The notes: generated by a model from the sequence alone, not told the origin. A stretch of 64,000 nt of DNA from Streptomyces sp. NBC_01454 (GCF_036227565.1 NZ_CP109460.1:1922001-1986000); one strand, 5' to 3'; shown: positions 1 through 9,229, counted from the stretch's first letter. Made by a program: numbers and translations.

Positions 1-2788
1 CCGGCTCGACGCCTCCGTCACCGACGAACTCGCCTCGCTCGCGGGTACCTGCCGCACGGCTCTTCATCACCTCGGCCTGCCACCGTCGGCCAGGCAATGG
101 GATACGGACAAGTGGATCACCAAGGCCCTATCCGACAGGCTCTCCCGCGACGGCCTCGCCCTATGGCAGCGGGTTTCCGACGCGGAAGCTCAGCTCGACG
201 CCATCAGGCGGCAGGTGGACGGGCAGGGCATGAAGCGCGTCCACCTGCCTGAGCGGCTCCCCGCCGACCGAGCCGATGAGATGCTTGCAAGAGGAATCGC
301 CTTGCGCGAGCATCTCGCCTCGGGCGGCAAGCTGCGCGCTCGCGGCAGCCTCCGCGTTGCGAAGGCGCAGAAAGCCGCTCAGGATCTTCTGGACACGTGC
401 ACCGTCAGCGGCCACTCACCCGAAACGCTGGAGGACGTCGAGGCTGTCCTCGCCCACCTGAGCGCCCACTCCACGGTTGCCACGCTCGCCGAACGCTGGG
501 CCCAAGCCGGAGCCCCCATTCCCGAAGGACGGACTGAACTCCGTGTGGCCGCACTGGCTGAGGCCCACGCCCGCCTGACGCACGTCGGCGCGTTCGGCGC
601 GTCCCGTGAGCACATCGACGAACTGCTCGTGCGTCACGATCTGCACATCCCTCTCACATCACGTACGGCGTGGCAGGAGTTCATCAACGCGCTATCCGCT
701 CTCTCCAGCCGCCGGACCGCAGACGAGGCCACCACCCGGCTTGCTGGATGGGAAGAACAACTCCGCACCCCAGTTGAAGGCTCTCGCCCCGCCGCAGAAG
801 CACTGGCCGCCGCCCAGGCAGTCCGGGAGCGGGACACTGACCGCTACGCCAAGGAACTCGGCGCATTGCGGGAAGCGCATCGGCGTGAGCATCGCCGGCG
901 CCGATGTGATGTGCTTCTGGGCGGCGTTCGTGCGGCGCACCCTCTGCTCGCCGACGATCTGGCGCAGAACCCCGACAACCCTGCGTGGGAAGCTCGGCTG
1001 GACTCACTGGCCGAGGCGTGGGCCTGGGGAGCCGCTTCCGCCTTCGTGCGTCGTCAGCGATCACATGGGCGCGAACGTCACCTTGAAGGCGAGCTGTCCC
1101 AGTGTGAAGGGAACCTGGAGTCGCTGACCGGCGAACTTGCTGCCACTTGGGGCCGGTTGCATTGCCTTGAGCGTATGACTCAGGAGCAGCGGTCTGCCCT
1201 TCAGGCGTACCGCAACCACATGGCCTCGTACGGTAAGGGAAAGGGCCGCAACGCGGGCCGCTACCGTGCTGCAGCGCACGACGCCATGAAGACGGCGCAG
1301 GGGGCGGTACCCGCGTGGGTCATGCCCATCTCACAAGTCGCCGAGACGGTACTTCCCCAGCGGGACGCGTTCGACGTGGTCATCGTCGACGAGGCCAGTC
1401 AGGCAGGAATGGACGCCCTGTTCCTGCTGTGGCTCGCTCCGCGCGTGATCGTTGTCGGGGACGACAAGCAGTGCGCGCCCCCGGTCAGCGGCATGGGCCG
1501 CACACAGGCGATCCACGATCGGCTCGTCTCCCACCTGCCGGATATGCCGCCGATGCTGCGCACGCTCTACGGCCCCGCGACCAACCTCTACCAGTTGCTG
1601 TCCACCTTCTTCCCGAAGGTGATCCGACTGGAGGAGCACTTCCGGTGCATGCCCGAGATCATCGGCTGGTCGTCGCAGACCTTCTACAACGACAAACTTC
1701 AGCCGTTGCGCCAGTACGGCGGTGAGCGTCTCAACCCTCTCGTGACCCACTTCGTCGATGGAGCCATAGCCCAGGGGCGCGACAGCCGGCTCCGCAACCC
1801 GAAGGAAGCCGAGGCCGTCGTCGAGTGTCTGGCCCAGCTCGTGGAAGACCCTGCCTACCGGGACAAGACCATGGGGGTCATCACCCTCCAGGGACCGATC
1901 GGGCAGGTCAAGCTCCTGGAACAGCTGATCAACACGCGCATTCCGGCCCCAGTACGCGAGCGCCACAAGATCCGTGTAGGCAACCCGGCGTCGTTCCAGG
2001 GAGAGGAGCGGCACGTCATTCTGCTGTCGATGGTCGCCAGCGATCCACCACGCGTCGCGGGCGGTGCGCGCAGCGAGCGACAGGCTTATAACGTCGCTGC
2101 GTCCCGAGCCCAGGACCAGATGCGACTCTTCTACTCAGTTCCACCGGACCGCCTCAAGCAGGGGGACCTGCGCCTCAATCTCCTTGCCTACATGGAAAAC
2201 CCTCCGGCCGCACTTGCCGCCTCCGACGACATAGGGGAGGTATCCGCCGAGGTCCCGCAGAAGCCGTTCGAGTCGCTCTTCGAGCAGCACGTCTACTTGC
2301 GCCTCAAGGCTCGCGGATATCACGTCATCCCGCAGTGCCCGGCTGGAAGCAAGCGCATCGACCTCGTCGTCGTAGGCGCTCGCGGGCGTCTGGCCGTGGA
2401 GTGTGACGGTGACCGATACCACACGACACCTGAGCAGATCCGGCACGACGAGCAGCGTGACCGTGAACTTCAGCGGGTGGGCTGGACGTTCTGGCGCCTT
2501 CCCGAGAGCGAGTTCCGCTTCGACCCCGACCACGCCCTGTCCGGCCTGTGGGAGGAGCTGAACCGGCTGGGCATCCATCCGGCCGCTTGCCGCGCCACCG
2601 ATGACGAGCCGCCGTCGGGCCCTGCTTCCTCCGGCACGCAATGGACTCCGCTCGACCTCTCCTCCGACGAAGGGCTGGATGAGAGCCCGGCGGAATCCCC
2701 CGACCATCACGACGCGACCGATCCGGTCGCCGCCCTCGACACGACAGAGGTCGAAGAGACCAACGACAGCACGGAAGGCACAGCATGA
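1..2788 (+). CDS. Superfamily 1 helicase with C-terminal Vsr/DUF559-like nuclease, 5'-truncated by the window
   Basis: The frame is open from base 2, so the N-terminus, including Walker A, lies outside the window; about 928 residues are visible. UPF1/Dna2-type SF1 helicase motifs follow in order: DEASQ (Walker B, 1388-1402), VGDDKQCAPP (about 1451-1483), EEHFRCMPEI (about 1630-1662), SFQGEERHVILLS (about 1990-2035) and YNVAASRAQDQ (about 2086-2124). The C-terminal part (about 2260-2570) resembles the Vsr/DUF559 nuclease fold, with IDLVVV followed by ECDGDRYH and a late FWRLPE segment. A role as an ATP-driven nucleic-acid-processing enzyme is inferred. This helicase-plus-Vsr architecture is common in defence islands. 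The stop overlaps the next start (ATGA), so translation is probably coupled. Confidence 0.85.
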   Translation, partial: RLDASVTDELASLAGTCRTALHHLGLPPSARQWDTDKWITKALSDRLSRDGLALWQRVSDAEAQLDAIRRQVDGQGMKRVHLPERLPADRADEMLARGIALREHLASGGKLRARGSLRVAKAQKAAQDLLDTCTVSGHSPETLEDVEAVLAHLSAHSTVATLAERWAQAGAPIPEGRTELRVAALAEAHARLTHVGAFGASREHIDELLVRHDLHIPLTSRTAWQEFINALSALSSRRTADEATTRLAGWEEQLRTPVEGSRPAAEALAAAQAVRERDTDRYAKELGALREAHRREHRRRRCDVLLGGVRAAHPLLADDLAQNPDNPAWEARLDSLAEAWAWGAASAFVRRQRSHGRERHLEGELSQCEGNLESLTGELAATWGRLHCLERMTQEQRSALQAYRNHMASYGKGKGRNAGRYRAAAHDAMKTAQGAVPAWVMPISQVAETVLPQRDAFDVVIVDEASQAGMDALFLLWLAPRVIVVGDDKQCAPPVSGMGRTQAIHDRLVSHLPDMPPMLRTLYGPATNLYQLLSTFFPKVIRLEEHFRCMPEIIGWSSQTFYNDKLQPLRQYGGERLNPLVTHFVDGAIAQGRDSRLRNPKEAEAVVECLAQLVEDPAYRDKTMGVITLQGPIGQVKLLEQLINTRIPAPVRERHKIRVGNPASFQGEERHVILLSMVASDPPRVAGGARSERQAYNVAASRAQDQMRLFYSVPPDRLKQGDLRLNLLAYMENPPAALAASDDIGEVSAEVPQKPFESLFEQHVYLRLKARGYHVIPQCPAGSKRIDLVVVGARGRLAVECDGDRYHTTPEQIRHDEQRDRELQRVGWTFWRLPESEFRFDPDHALSGLWEELNRLGIHPAACRATDDEPPSGPASSGTQWTPLDLSSDEGLDESPAESPDHHDATDPVAALDTTEVEETNDSTEGTA

Positions 2789-3624
2789 CCCCGGAGTCCC
2801 CCATCGGCATCCTGGACGGCAACACGCTGGAGGAACTGGCCCGCGTCATCTGCGGCGACGAGCACCTCTATTACCGGAAGGGCTTCGAGATCGCCCGCTT
2901 CCTGGAACACGCCGGCTGGCAGAGGGTCCCGGAGTACGACGGCGAATACCGCAAGGAGTGGACGCTCGCGCGGCTCTCCGAGCGTCGGGAGGACCCGTCC
3001 GACCTGGAAAAGGTTCTGCTCCGACTCGCCGACCCACGCGAATATCTCGACGAGCCCGAGCAGCTCCCCGCCGTCGTCTCCGCCGTAAATGCCTTCCTCA
3101 TACACGAGGGAGCCCGCTTGGAGAACCCCGGTGGCCGGCCCCGACTCGTCGCTTGCGACCCCTCTCTCAACTACCCAGGCAGCCAGGGGCCGGTCGAACT
3201 CAAAGCAGCCATGACCGATCTCATCAACGACAAGGACATGGCGAGTCTCCTCCAGCACCGCTTGGACGAGGCCCGGACCTGCTACGCCAACGGTGCTCAC
3301 GTGGCCGCCATCATCATGCTCGGCAGCCTTCTCGAAGGCGTCCTCGTTCATGTGGTCCAGGAGCGCGACGCCTCACTGCTCGGACGGATGTCTCCGGACA
3401 GGGTAAGTCTGGACACCCTGATCAAGACCTGTCACGACGCAGGCTGGATCGGCGCCGACGTCGAGCGCTTCTGCCACGAGCTACGCAAGTACCGCAATTT
3501 CGTCCATCCTCGCGCTGAAATCCGCGAAGCTCACGCTCCCGACCGAGACACGCTGAACATGTGCTGGCCCGTGGTCAACGCGGTCCTGAACGACCTTGCC
3601 GGATCACAGCCCGAAGCACCTTAG
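2785..3624 (+). CDS. AbiJ/HEPN-like protein of the helicase operon
   Basis: 279 residues, starting at an ATG that overlaps the helicase stop by four bases. The N-terminal part (residues about 10-75) contains a small LARVIC...KGFEIARFLEHAGW segment, like the specificity-type N-terminal domains of abortive-infection proteins. The C-terminal half is helical and ends with an RKYRNFVHP motif near residue 240, compatible with the R-x(4-6)-H motif of HEPN RNases and Abi-C domains. I infer an RNase or toxin-like partner for the helicase/nuclease. Family assignment is by eye only; an unrelated helical protein is possible. Confidence 0.7.
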   Translation: MTPESPIGILDGNTLEELARVICGDEHLYYRKGFEIARFLEHAGWQRVPEYDGEYRKEWTLARLSERREDPSDLEKVLLRLADPREYLDEPEQLPAVVSAVNAFLIHEGARLENPGGRPRLVACDPSLNYPGSQGPVELKAAMTDLINDKDMASLLQHRLDEARTCYANGAHVAAIIMLGSLLEGVLVHVVQERDASLLGRMSPDRVSLDTLIKTCHDAGWIGADVERFCHELRKYRNFVHPRAEIREAHAPDRDTLNMCWPVVNAVLNDLAGSQPEAP

Positions 3625-3682
3625 CCGTACTGAGCTGTGACCTTGTCCTGTAGCACTGGTGCGATCCATCAGGGGGAGCAAG

Positions 3683-5035
3683 TTGAAGAACGCAGCAGCC
3701 GTACTGACAGATCTGTCGCAGCCGTCGAACGTCGCGACTCACTCCAGCATCGCGCTCGTCGGCAGCGTCGACGCGGCGGGCGCCGAAGAGGACGGAAAGA
3801 GGAAGGAGAAGGAACTCGACGCCCTACGACGCAAGCCGACGCTCCAGGCCCTAGCCACGAAAGAAGTCAGCTCCTTCCGACTAGCCCCTTGGACTGCGCT
3901 CCATAGCCTGGCCCGAGCAGTCACTCTCGCCCGGCGGGGAGCAGGTCGGGGCCTCGCCGAGCACTGGGGAAGCCTGAAGTACAACCAAGCCCTGACCGGG
4001 GATTCGGGCGCGTACATGAGGCTCTCGGCCGAGGGCCGGGAGACGGCGGACTACTACAAGGCGCTCCAGTCAGACGAACTCGGGATCGGCTTCGCTCTCT
4101 CGCTGGCCAAGCAGATCTTAAATCGTCGCTACCCGCAGCACGTCGTTTCGATCGTTCCAGCCGACACAGCCCTGCGGGCGGGCTGGGCTCTGACCAGCAG
4201 GGACAAGGGGCCCCGAGCCGGCTACCGATACCGTCCACGGTTCTTCGCCGAGGTCTGGAAGCCCGGTGAGCCGTCACGGGTCTTCCCGATCGAGTCCAAG
4301 GGCAACCACAGCAACGCCGCGACATCTCACGACCAACTCGCCTCTGCATCAGCCCACGTGGAAGCAGTGCACATCGGATCGTGGAACGAGACGCCGAGCC
4401 TGGTATTCAGCACAGAGCTCCCCGTGGACGGCCCCCTCACCGTCCACGCCCTGCATGCTGCCGGAAGAGACGGCCGATTGAACCACTCAACGGGAAGTAC
4501 CGCGAGGAACGTAGACCATTTCGTCGAGGACGAAAACTTCTTCCCGGGCATCCAGCGGCCGACGGAAGGCAACAGAACTCCGGAGAAAGAGCCCGGCTTC
4601 CACATCACCCCGGAGCGCCGCGAATGGTTCAGGCACGTCCTCGCGCGAACGGAAGCCGCCGGGCTAACCGCCTTCGCCGGTGACGGTCAGGCAACTGTCC
4701 AGTACCTGACCAAGCGGCAGGGCAGTCGTCACTTCACCGGCTTCGCGCACGCAGCCACAGGCAGCGTGCAAGATGCCCGTGAGCAGCTCCTCGGCATTCA
4801 GTTCGTCGGCACAGACCACGTTTTCCGGCTGAACAGAACACGCGTTGAGGCGTTCTCCGGCGTCGCGGAAGACCTCTTCCGCCATCTTGAAGGAGGCAGG
4901 GTGGAGCGCTATCGCCGCGAGGTCTACGCCCGACGAGATGCCTGGCCCCTCGATACATGGGACAGCAGGTGGCGCGGGCCAGTCTCGGTGAATCCTGACG
5001 GATCTGTGCTTGCCATGAGGGTGCTGACCTCCTGA
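3683..5035 (+). CDS. Unknown protein with possible PD-(D/E)xK-type motif
   Basis: I chose the TTG at 3683 because GGGGGAG (3672-3678) sits five bases upstream; an ATG eight codons earlier (3659) has no good ribosome site. The product is about 450 residues with no signal peptide or membrane segment. Around residues 195-215, RFFAEVWK is followed by PIESKGNH, which could be the strand-E-x-K core of a restriction-like nuclease; this is inference. It follows the AbiJ-like gene by 58 bp in the same direction, so the three genes probably form one operon. Otherwise unrecognised. Confidence 0.7.
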   Translation: MKNAAAVLTDLSQPSNVATHSSIALVGSVDAAGAEEDGKRKEKELDALRRKPTLQALATKEVSSFRLAPWTALHSLARAVTLARRGAGRGLAEHWGSLKYNQALTGDSGAYMRLSAEGRETADYYKALQSDELGIGFALSLAKQILNRRYPQHVVSIVPADTALRAGWALTSRDKGPRAGYRYRPRFFAEVWKPGEPSRVFPIESKGNHSNAATSHDQLASASAHVEAVHIGSWNETPSLVFSTELPVDGPLTVHALHAAGRDGRLNHSTGSTARNVDHFVEDENFFPGIQRPTEGNRTPEKEPGFHITPERREWFRHVLARTEAAGLTAFAGDGQATVQYLTKRQGSRHFTGFAHAATGSVQDAREQLLGIQFVGTDHVFRLNRTRVEAFSGVAEDLFRHLEGGRVERYRREVYARRDAWPLDTWDSRWRGPVSVNPDGSVLAMRVLTS

Positions 5036-5235
5036 GCTGCCTCACTCCTCAAGGCCCTTCAGTATCACAGCCCACAGACAAACCAGTCGACCTGCCAAAC
5101 CTTGCGTGAGCAATGCGTGAGCGGACAGGGCGGCGCGAGCCGCACACACAAGGACCACGGCTCACCCCTCCCGACGCCGACCAGCAAGAACGTCACCGCT
5201 CAGCAAGGCGGGGCGCCACCCGGCAAGGATTCAGT

Positions 5236-5283
5236 CCCACTCGTAAAGGGAAGGTCGTCGGTTCGAATCCGACAGGGGGCTCT
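5236..5283 (+). repeat. tRNA-Thr 3'-half-like attachment site, left copy
   Basis: 48 bp running from an anticodon loop CTCGTAA (anticodon CGT, Thr), through a T-arm with GGTTCGAATCC, to an acceptor end AGGGGGCTCT. No matching 5' tRNA half precedes it, so it is not a complete tRNA gene. It matches 31595-31642 in direct orientation with five mismatches. Integrases of actinobacterial integrative elements typically recombine within such 3' tRNA halves, so this is read as an att scar. Confidence 0.7.
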
Positions 5284-5862
5284 ACTCAAGTCTGTTCTGG
5301 CGAGGACCTTCCCGAAAACATCGAAAGTTTGCACTACCAGTTTGTGAGACTCTCGCATCCGCTCAGCTCAGAGCCCTACAGATCGCGCCCCCATCAGGTC
5401 CTTCTAAGTGCCTGCCGTATCTCGTGCTGCCGCAACATCGACAGCACCGGTCGGGTGATATTCGCTGTCCCTCGCTGGGCGTGGATATGTCAAAGCACCC
5501 GCGAGAGTGCCCTGTTGCCAGGACCGGCGCTCCACCGGGGCATCAGAGCCCCTCAACCTGCACAGAGCGAAAGAGTGACCGTCGGCAGTGGGAGTCCCCT
5601 GGGACTTCTCTGGGACTTCCGGCCGCATCAACGGGCATGACCGTGAAACAGCTGAAAGGCCATCAACGCAGATCAGCGCCCCAAAGCCACCCACCGCGGC
5701 AGGTCACAGCGCCCCCTGGTCTCTTCCGGGACATCTGAACCACGGACGCCGCCGCACCCTTTCCGACCTGCATGAATACGGGCCAGGAGGAGGTGCGGCG
5801 GCATGTCTGGGACTTCTCTGGGACCTTGCGCCAGACCCGAGCTTCTGCCAGTCGGCTTGCGG
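5284..5862. other. Non-coding gap between att scar and integrase remnant
   Basis: No supported gene. It holds the left copy of a 220-bp duplicated sequence (5586-5804). Short open frames here have no ribosome site or coding bias that I trust. Confidence 0.5.
5586..5804. repeat. About 220-bp direct repeat, copy A
   Basis: Matches 38931-39156 along its whole length at roughly 75-80% by eye. Long identical blocks include CTCTGGGACTTCCGGCCGCA, TGACCGTGAAACAG and CTGGTCTCTTCCGGGACATC; both copies end in GTGCGGCGGCAT. It sits just downstream of the integrase remnant, so it may be the non-coding end of an integrative element. Confidence 0.75.
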
Positions 5863-6382
5863 CTACGCGAAGACCGCGTCGATGGCGGCGCCGCCGCGCG
5901 CACCGGCGCGGGACAGGAAATGCGCGTACTTCCGGAGCGTGAAGCCGGGTCAGAGTGGCCGAGCCACCTGGCCAGGGAGACGACCGACTCGCCCGCCTCC
6001 AACAGCTCGGAGGCGTAGAAGTGACGCAGGGCATGATAACCGTGCTCCCGGGAGGGCTCCCAGGCCCGAGATCCATCCGGTGCGCTCTCCTCCAGCGCGG
6101 CGATCACGCCGGCCTCGGCCAAGGCGGGCTTCCAGACGTAGGAGTGGAAGTAGTTCCGATTGATCGCCTTGTGCTCGCGGCCCGTCACCAGGAGGTTGTA
6201 CGTCCTGGGCCGACGGTGCTTGGCTTCTACCGGGGTCTGCGGCGGGCGCGGATCGTCCCACGACATGGTGACCGGCACGGGTGCGAGGAACTCCACATGC
6301 TGCCGCAGTGCCTTGGCCACGCTTGAGGGCAGGGGCACGTCGCGTACCTTGCGCCCCTTGGGAAGCGCGAAGCACAGCTTCG
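5863..6382 (-). pseudogene. Tyrosine recombinase/integrase, C-terminal remnant with frameshift
   Basis: The minus strand reads KGRKVRDVPLP, then YHALRHFYASELLEAGE and ARWLGHSDP, the box II region of phage-type integrases (H-x-x-R and LGH). A one-base loss near 5941-5951 throws the tail out of frame; in the restored frame it reads FTLRKYAHFLSRAG, containing the nucleophile tyrosine, and stops at 5863. The N-terminal two thirds are missing: at 6382 the sequence switches abruptly to an acetyltransferase fragment on the other strand. It is not functional and probably comes from the element that left the neighbouring att scar. Confidence 0.8.
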
Positions 6383-6751
6383 TCCCTCGACTCCGGCGAG
6401 CCCGTACCCGCCGGAGTCACCACCCTCCTGCCCGACACGCCGTCCGCACCGCCGAATACATCATCATGCTCGCCCCCGAAGCCCGCGGACGCGGACTCGA
6501 CACACCCAGGCCACCCGCCTCACCCTCGACTACGCCTTCCACATCACCAACTGCGCATGGTCTGACTCAAGGTCCTCGCCCCGAACAAGGCAGGCATCCG
6601 TGCCTACGAGAAGGCGGGCTTCCGCGCGGCCGGCGCCCTCCGGGAAGCCGGGTACTGGCTCGGGCAGACGCGCGAAGAGGTGCTCATGGACGCCGTCGCG
6701 ACAGAGTGTGAAGGCCCTTCAGTCGTTGAGTCACTGCTGACTGGCAAATAG
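6383..6751 (+). pseudogene. GNAT N-acetyltransferase remnant
   Basis: Pieces of a GNAT fold are spread over three frames: AEYIIMLAPEARGRGL (acetyl-CoA loop R-G-x-G-L), TRLTLDYAFHITN, then LKVLAPNKAGIRAYEKAGF and GALREAGYWLGQ, ending at TAG 6749-6751. At least two frameshifts and an in-frame TGA break it, and its 5' end is lost at the junction with the integrase remnant. Confidence 0.8.
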
Positions 6752-6777
6752 CACTCTGTGCCAGGGCACAGAGTGCT
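6750..6777 (+). terminator. Perfect 13-bp stem hairpin after the acetyltransferase remnant
   Basis: AGCACTCTGTGCC and GGCACAGAGTGCT pair perfectly around a two-base loop, starting inside the stop codon. There is no T-tract, which is usual for high-GC actinobacteria. Confidence 0.7.
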
Positions 6778-7012
6778 CGCTGCTCCGACCGGGAGCGCTC
6801 CCTCACTTACCGCAAAATCTTGACGCTAAACGACAGTCAACAAGGGATGTCCCACACCGCCCTCCGCCGCGCTCAGCCAACAATTGGAGACGTGATTCCG
6901 GCCAACCCCCAGCAACTTTCGTGATTTCCGGGCTCCGTTAACAAGCGCAGAGCAGATTCTCCCATCGGACGGTTTCGATCACTCGATTTCACGGGAGAGA
7001 GAAGGTTCCGCT

Positions 7013-7312
7013 TTGCTGACCAGCGTTCACACATCTCACGCGAACCACACACACCAGCACGGCACCGGGTGCGGCCATGTGGCCGTGCCGCACGACGATC
7101 ACGTCGACTACGTGCACGGCGGGCATCTACACCGGCTCCACGAGGATCACACCGACGAGTGCGAGCCCGCGGGCCACACCATCCACCAGGACCACGACCA
7201 CCAGCACCGGCCCGGTTGCGGGCACGTCGCCGTGCCGCACGGCGACCACGTGGACTACATCCACGACGGCCACCGCCACGCGCAGCACGAGGGGCACTGG
7301 GACGACCACTGA
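7013..7312 (+). CDS. His-rich metal-binding repeat protein A
   Basis: About 99 residues, nearly a quarter histidine. It has two tandem copies of a unit of the form CGHVAVPHxDHVDYxHxGHxHxxHxxH; the first continues into TDECEPAGH. The start is TTG 7013 or the adjacent CTG; GAGAGAAGG lies 8-16 bases upstream. It has no signal peptide or membrane segment, so it is a cytosolic metal buffer or donor by inference. It faces paralogue B (7480-7782) across a double hairpin and lies beside the zinc-starvation cluster. Confidence 0.8.
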   Translation: MLTSVHTSHANHTHQHGTGCGHVAVPHDDHVDYVHGGHLHRLHEDHTDECEPAGHTIHQDHDHQHRPGCGHVAVPHGDHVDYIHDGHRHAQHEGHWDDH

Positions 7313-7362
7313 CCCCAGGCTCGTGCCGTGACGCCCCCACCACCGGCGCGGTACGAGTCCTG

Positions 7363-7413
7363 GGTGCCTGGGACGTGCGGGTCCCGGGCACCTCATACCG
7401 ACGACTTATGAGG
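7363..7413. terminator. Two overlapping hairpins between convergent His-rich genes
   Basis: Hairpin 1: GGTGCCTGGGAC (7363-7374) pairs with GTCCCGGGCACC (7381-7392), with one G-T pair. Hairpin 2: CCTCATA (7391-7397) pairs with TATGAGG (7407-7413). They are suitable as a bidirectional terminator. Confidence 0.65.
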
Positions 7414-7479
7414 TGGGTGCCTGCTCTGGGCCGCGCAACATCGCAGTGGGGGCGCCTTCAACACAGTCAGTCGTGAAAC

Positions 7480-7782
7480 CTAGTGGTCGTCCCAGTGGCC
7501 GTTGTGGGCCGCGTGCCGGTGGCCGTCGTGTACGTAGTCCGTGTGGTCGCCGTGCGGAATCGCCACATGGCCGCAGCCTTCTCCATGCGCGTGGTCATGG
7601 CCGGGGTGCTCCTTGTGCCCGCTCGGCTCGCACTCGTCCACGTGGTCCTGATGGACGCGGTGGACATGTCCGTCGTGCACGTAGTCCATGTGGTCGCCGT
7701 GCGGAATCGCCACGTGCCCGCAGCTCTCTCCATGCGTGTGGTCATGGCCGGGATGGGGCTGGTGCTTCTCCGTGGTTGTCAT
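7480..7782 (-). CDS. His-rich metal-binding repeat protein B
   Basis: 100 residues. The ATG at 7782 is chosen because AAGGAG lies eight bases upstream on the minus strand; longer upstream extensions lack a ribosome site. It has two copies of the same unit as protein A: CGHVAIPHGDHMDYVHDGH...HxDECEPSGH, then CGHVAIPHGDHTDYVHDGHRHAAH. Each unit carries one Cys and about ten His, suggesting soft/borderline metal (Zn, Ni, Co) binding. It is convergent with paralogue A, indicating a local duplication with inversion. Confidence 0.85.
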   Translation of the reverse strand: MTTTEKHQPHPGHDHTHGESCGHVAIPHGDHMDYVHDGHVHRVHQDHVDECEPSGHKEHPGHDHAHGEGCGHVAIPHGDHTDYVHDGHRHAAHNGHWDDH

Positions 7783-8041
7783 GTTCTTCGCTCCTTGGAT
7801 ACGGCGGGAATTCGGCTCAAGCCGACGGTGCCTCAAACAACCCGGAAGAGGAACCCCCTCTTCCATTCTTTGGAATATCTCCCATGGATCAAAGAGTTCC
7901 GCGAAAGACCACGAAAAGGCTCGCGTCGTGAGGGCGATAACGACTTTCATATCGCATTGCTCGGGGGCTGCTGCGGACGCAGTGCAGCAGGCCGCCACGG
8001 CGATTCGGTTACCGGAATGGCAGGTGAGCCGAAGGGTATGG

Positions 8042-8545
8042 TCAGCGGTCGGCGACCAGGACGTGGCTGTGGCCGAACTGCCGGACCGTGCCGATGCTTT
8101 CGAACCCGGCTTCGCACAGCAGTGCCGTATGGCCGCACGGCGTCAGGTCGTTGCCCTCGCAGGGCGGGTGCCGGTGGCTGCGGCGTGCGGCGAGGACGGC
8201 GGCCAGGTCCGGGTCGGCCGCCACGCCCGACCACCAGGGCTCCCAGCCGTCATGGGTGAATGCGAGCTGGCGCTCGGCCCGGCGGCGTCCGATGTCGAGG
8301 GCGATCTCGGAGACCTTCGCCTCGTCGGGGCAGCGGTGGTCGCCGTTGATCAGGGCGCCGCCGGGCCGCAGTCGCGCGGCCAGTTCCCGGTACACCCGCC
8401 GCAGGGTGTCCTCGCCGAGGTAGTGCAGCGCCGTGGTCGATACGGCCGCATCCAGCGGGCGCCGCGGGGGGAGGAAGCCGAGCCAGCCGGGCTCCCCGAT
8501 CATGGCCTCGACATACCGGACGGCGGAGCCGTAGTGGGCACGGCC
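8042..8545 (-). pseudogene. Class I SAM-dependent methyltransferase, C-terminal part only
   Basis: The frame reads RAHYGSAVRYVEAM, then STTALHYLGEDTL and LRPGGALINGDH, the post-motif II/III part of a class I methyltransferase, to a normal end at 8042. The glycine-rich SAM motif I is missing because the sequence changes near 8545 to a P-type ATPase fragment on the other strand. A deletion junction is inferred. Confidence 0.75.
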
Positions 8546-8559
8546 CAGCCCGCCCTGCG

Positions 8560-9080
8560 CTCACCTCGCTGACCGGCAGGGCGCCCGTCCTGGTCACGGG
8601 CGACAACCCGCGCGCCGCCGCCCGCCTCGCCGAGGAGGTCAAGATCACCGACGTGCGGGCGGGTCTGCTGCCTCAGGACAAGGTCACCGCGGTCCAGGAG
8701 CCGGAAACGGCCGGGCGCAAGGTGCTGGTCGTCGACGACGGCGTCAACGACGCCCCCGCGCCGGCCGCCGCACACACCGGCATCGCCATGGCCAGACCGG
8801 TTCCGATCTGGCCATGGAGACCGCGGATGCGGTCGTGGTCCACGACGAGCTCGCCACCATCCCCACGGTCGTGGGCCTTTCCCGCCGGGCCCGGCGCCTG
8901 GTCGTGCAGAACCTCGTGATCGCCTCGGTGTTCATCACCAGCCTGGCCGTCCGGGACCTCGCCGGAGCCCTGCCGCTGCCCCTCGGCATCGCCGGCCACG
9001 AAGGCTCCACCGTCATCGTCGGCCTCAACGGCCTGCGCCTGCTGCGGGATGCCGCCTGGTTCCGCGCCCCCACCGGGGGC
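8560..9080 (+). pseudogene. Heavy-metal P1B-type ATPase, C-terminal remnant with frameshift
   Basis: From 8560 the frame reads LTGRAPVLVTGDN and VLVVDDGVNDAPAPAAAHTGIAMA (the GDGVNDAPAL hinge, changed). Near 8795-8810 it shifts into SDLAMETADAVVVHDEL, two membrane segments and GHEGSTVIVGLNGLRLLR. This is the last third of a ZntA/CadA-type exporter. The phosphorylation domain is absent and the frame is broken, so it is inactive. It faces the methyltransferase remnant across a shared deletion junction. Confidence 0.8.
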
Positions 9081-9163
9081 GGCGCTGAGCCGGCGCGACC
9101 CCGGAGTCAACGGGAGAGGGTGGGTCCACCGTACGGACGTATGAACCATGGATCATATGGACA

Positions 9164-9178
9164 TGACTTTCATTTTCA
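9164..9178. promoter_or_regulatory. Zur-box-like operator upstream of the Fur-family regulator
   Basis: TGACTTTCATTTTCA. Read on the minus strand it matches TGAAAATGATTTTCA, the streptomycete Zur box as I recall it, at 12 of 15 positions. It lies about 50 bp upstream of the regulator start. Confidence 0.6.
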
Positions 9179-9229
9179 TTTAACGTGGGTGCACGAACAA
9201 ACAGCCAGCACCACTGGGGGTGATCCGCC

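Noticed and set aside
5236..5283. Complete tRNA-Thr gene
   Set aside because: Only the 3' half from the anticodon loop is present; no D-arm or pairing acceptor strand upstream.
5404..5694. Conserved small protein shared with 38852-39040 on the minus strand
   Set aside because: The similarity follows from the 220-bp DNA repeat; both frames diverge outside it and lack ribosome sites, so conservation of a peptide is not shown.
7483..8259. Plus-strand frame opposite His-rich protein B
   Set aside because: Val/Arg-rich mirror of the GTG/CAC-rich gene; the minus strand has AAGGAG and the repeat unit.
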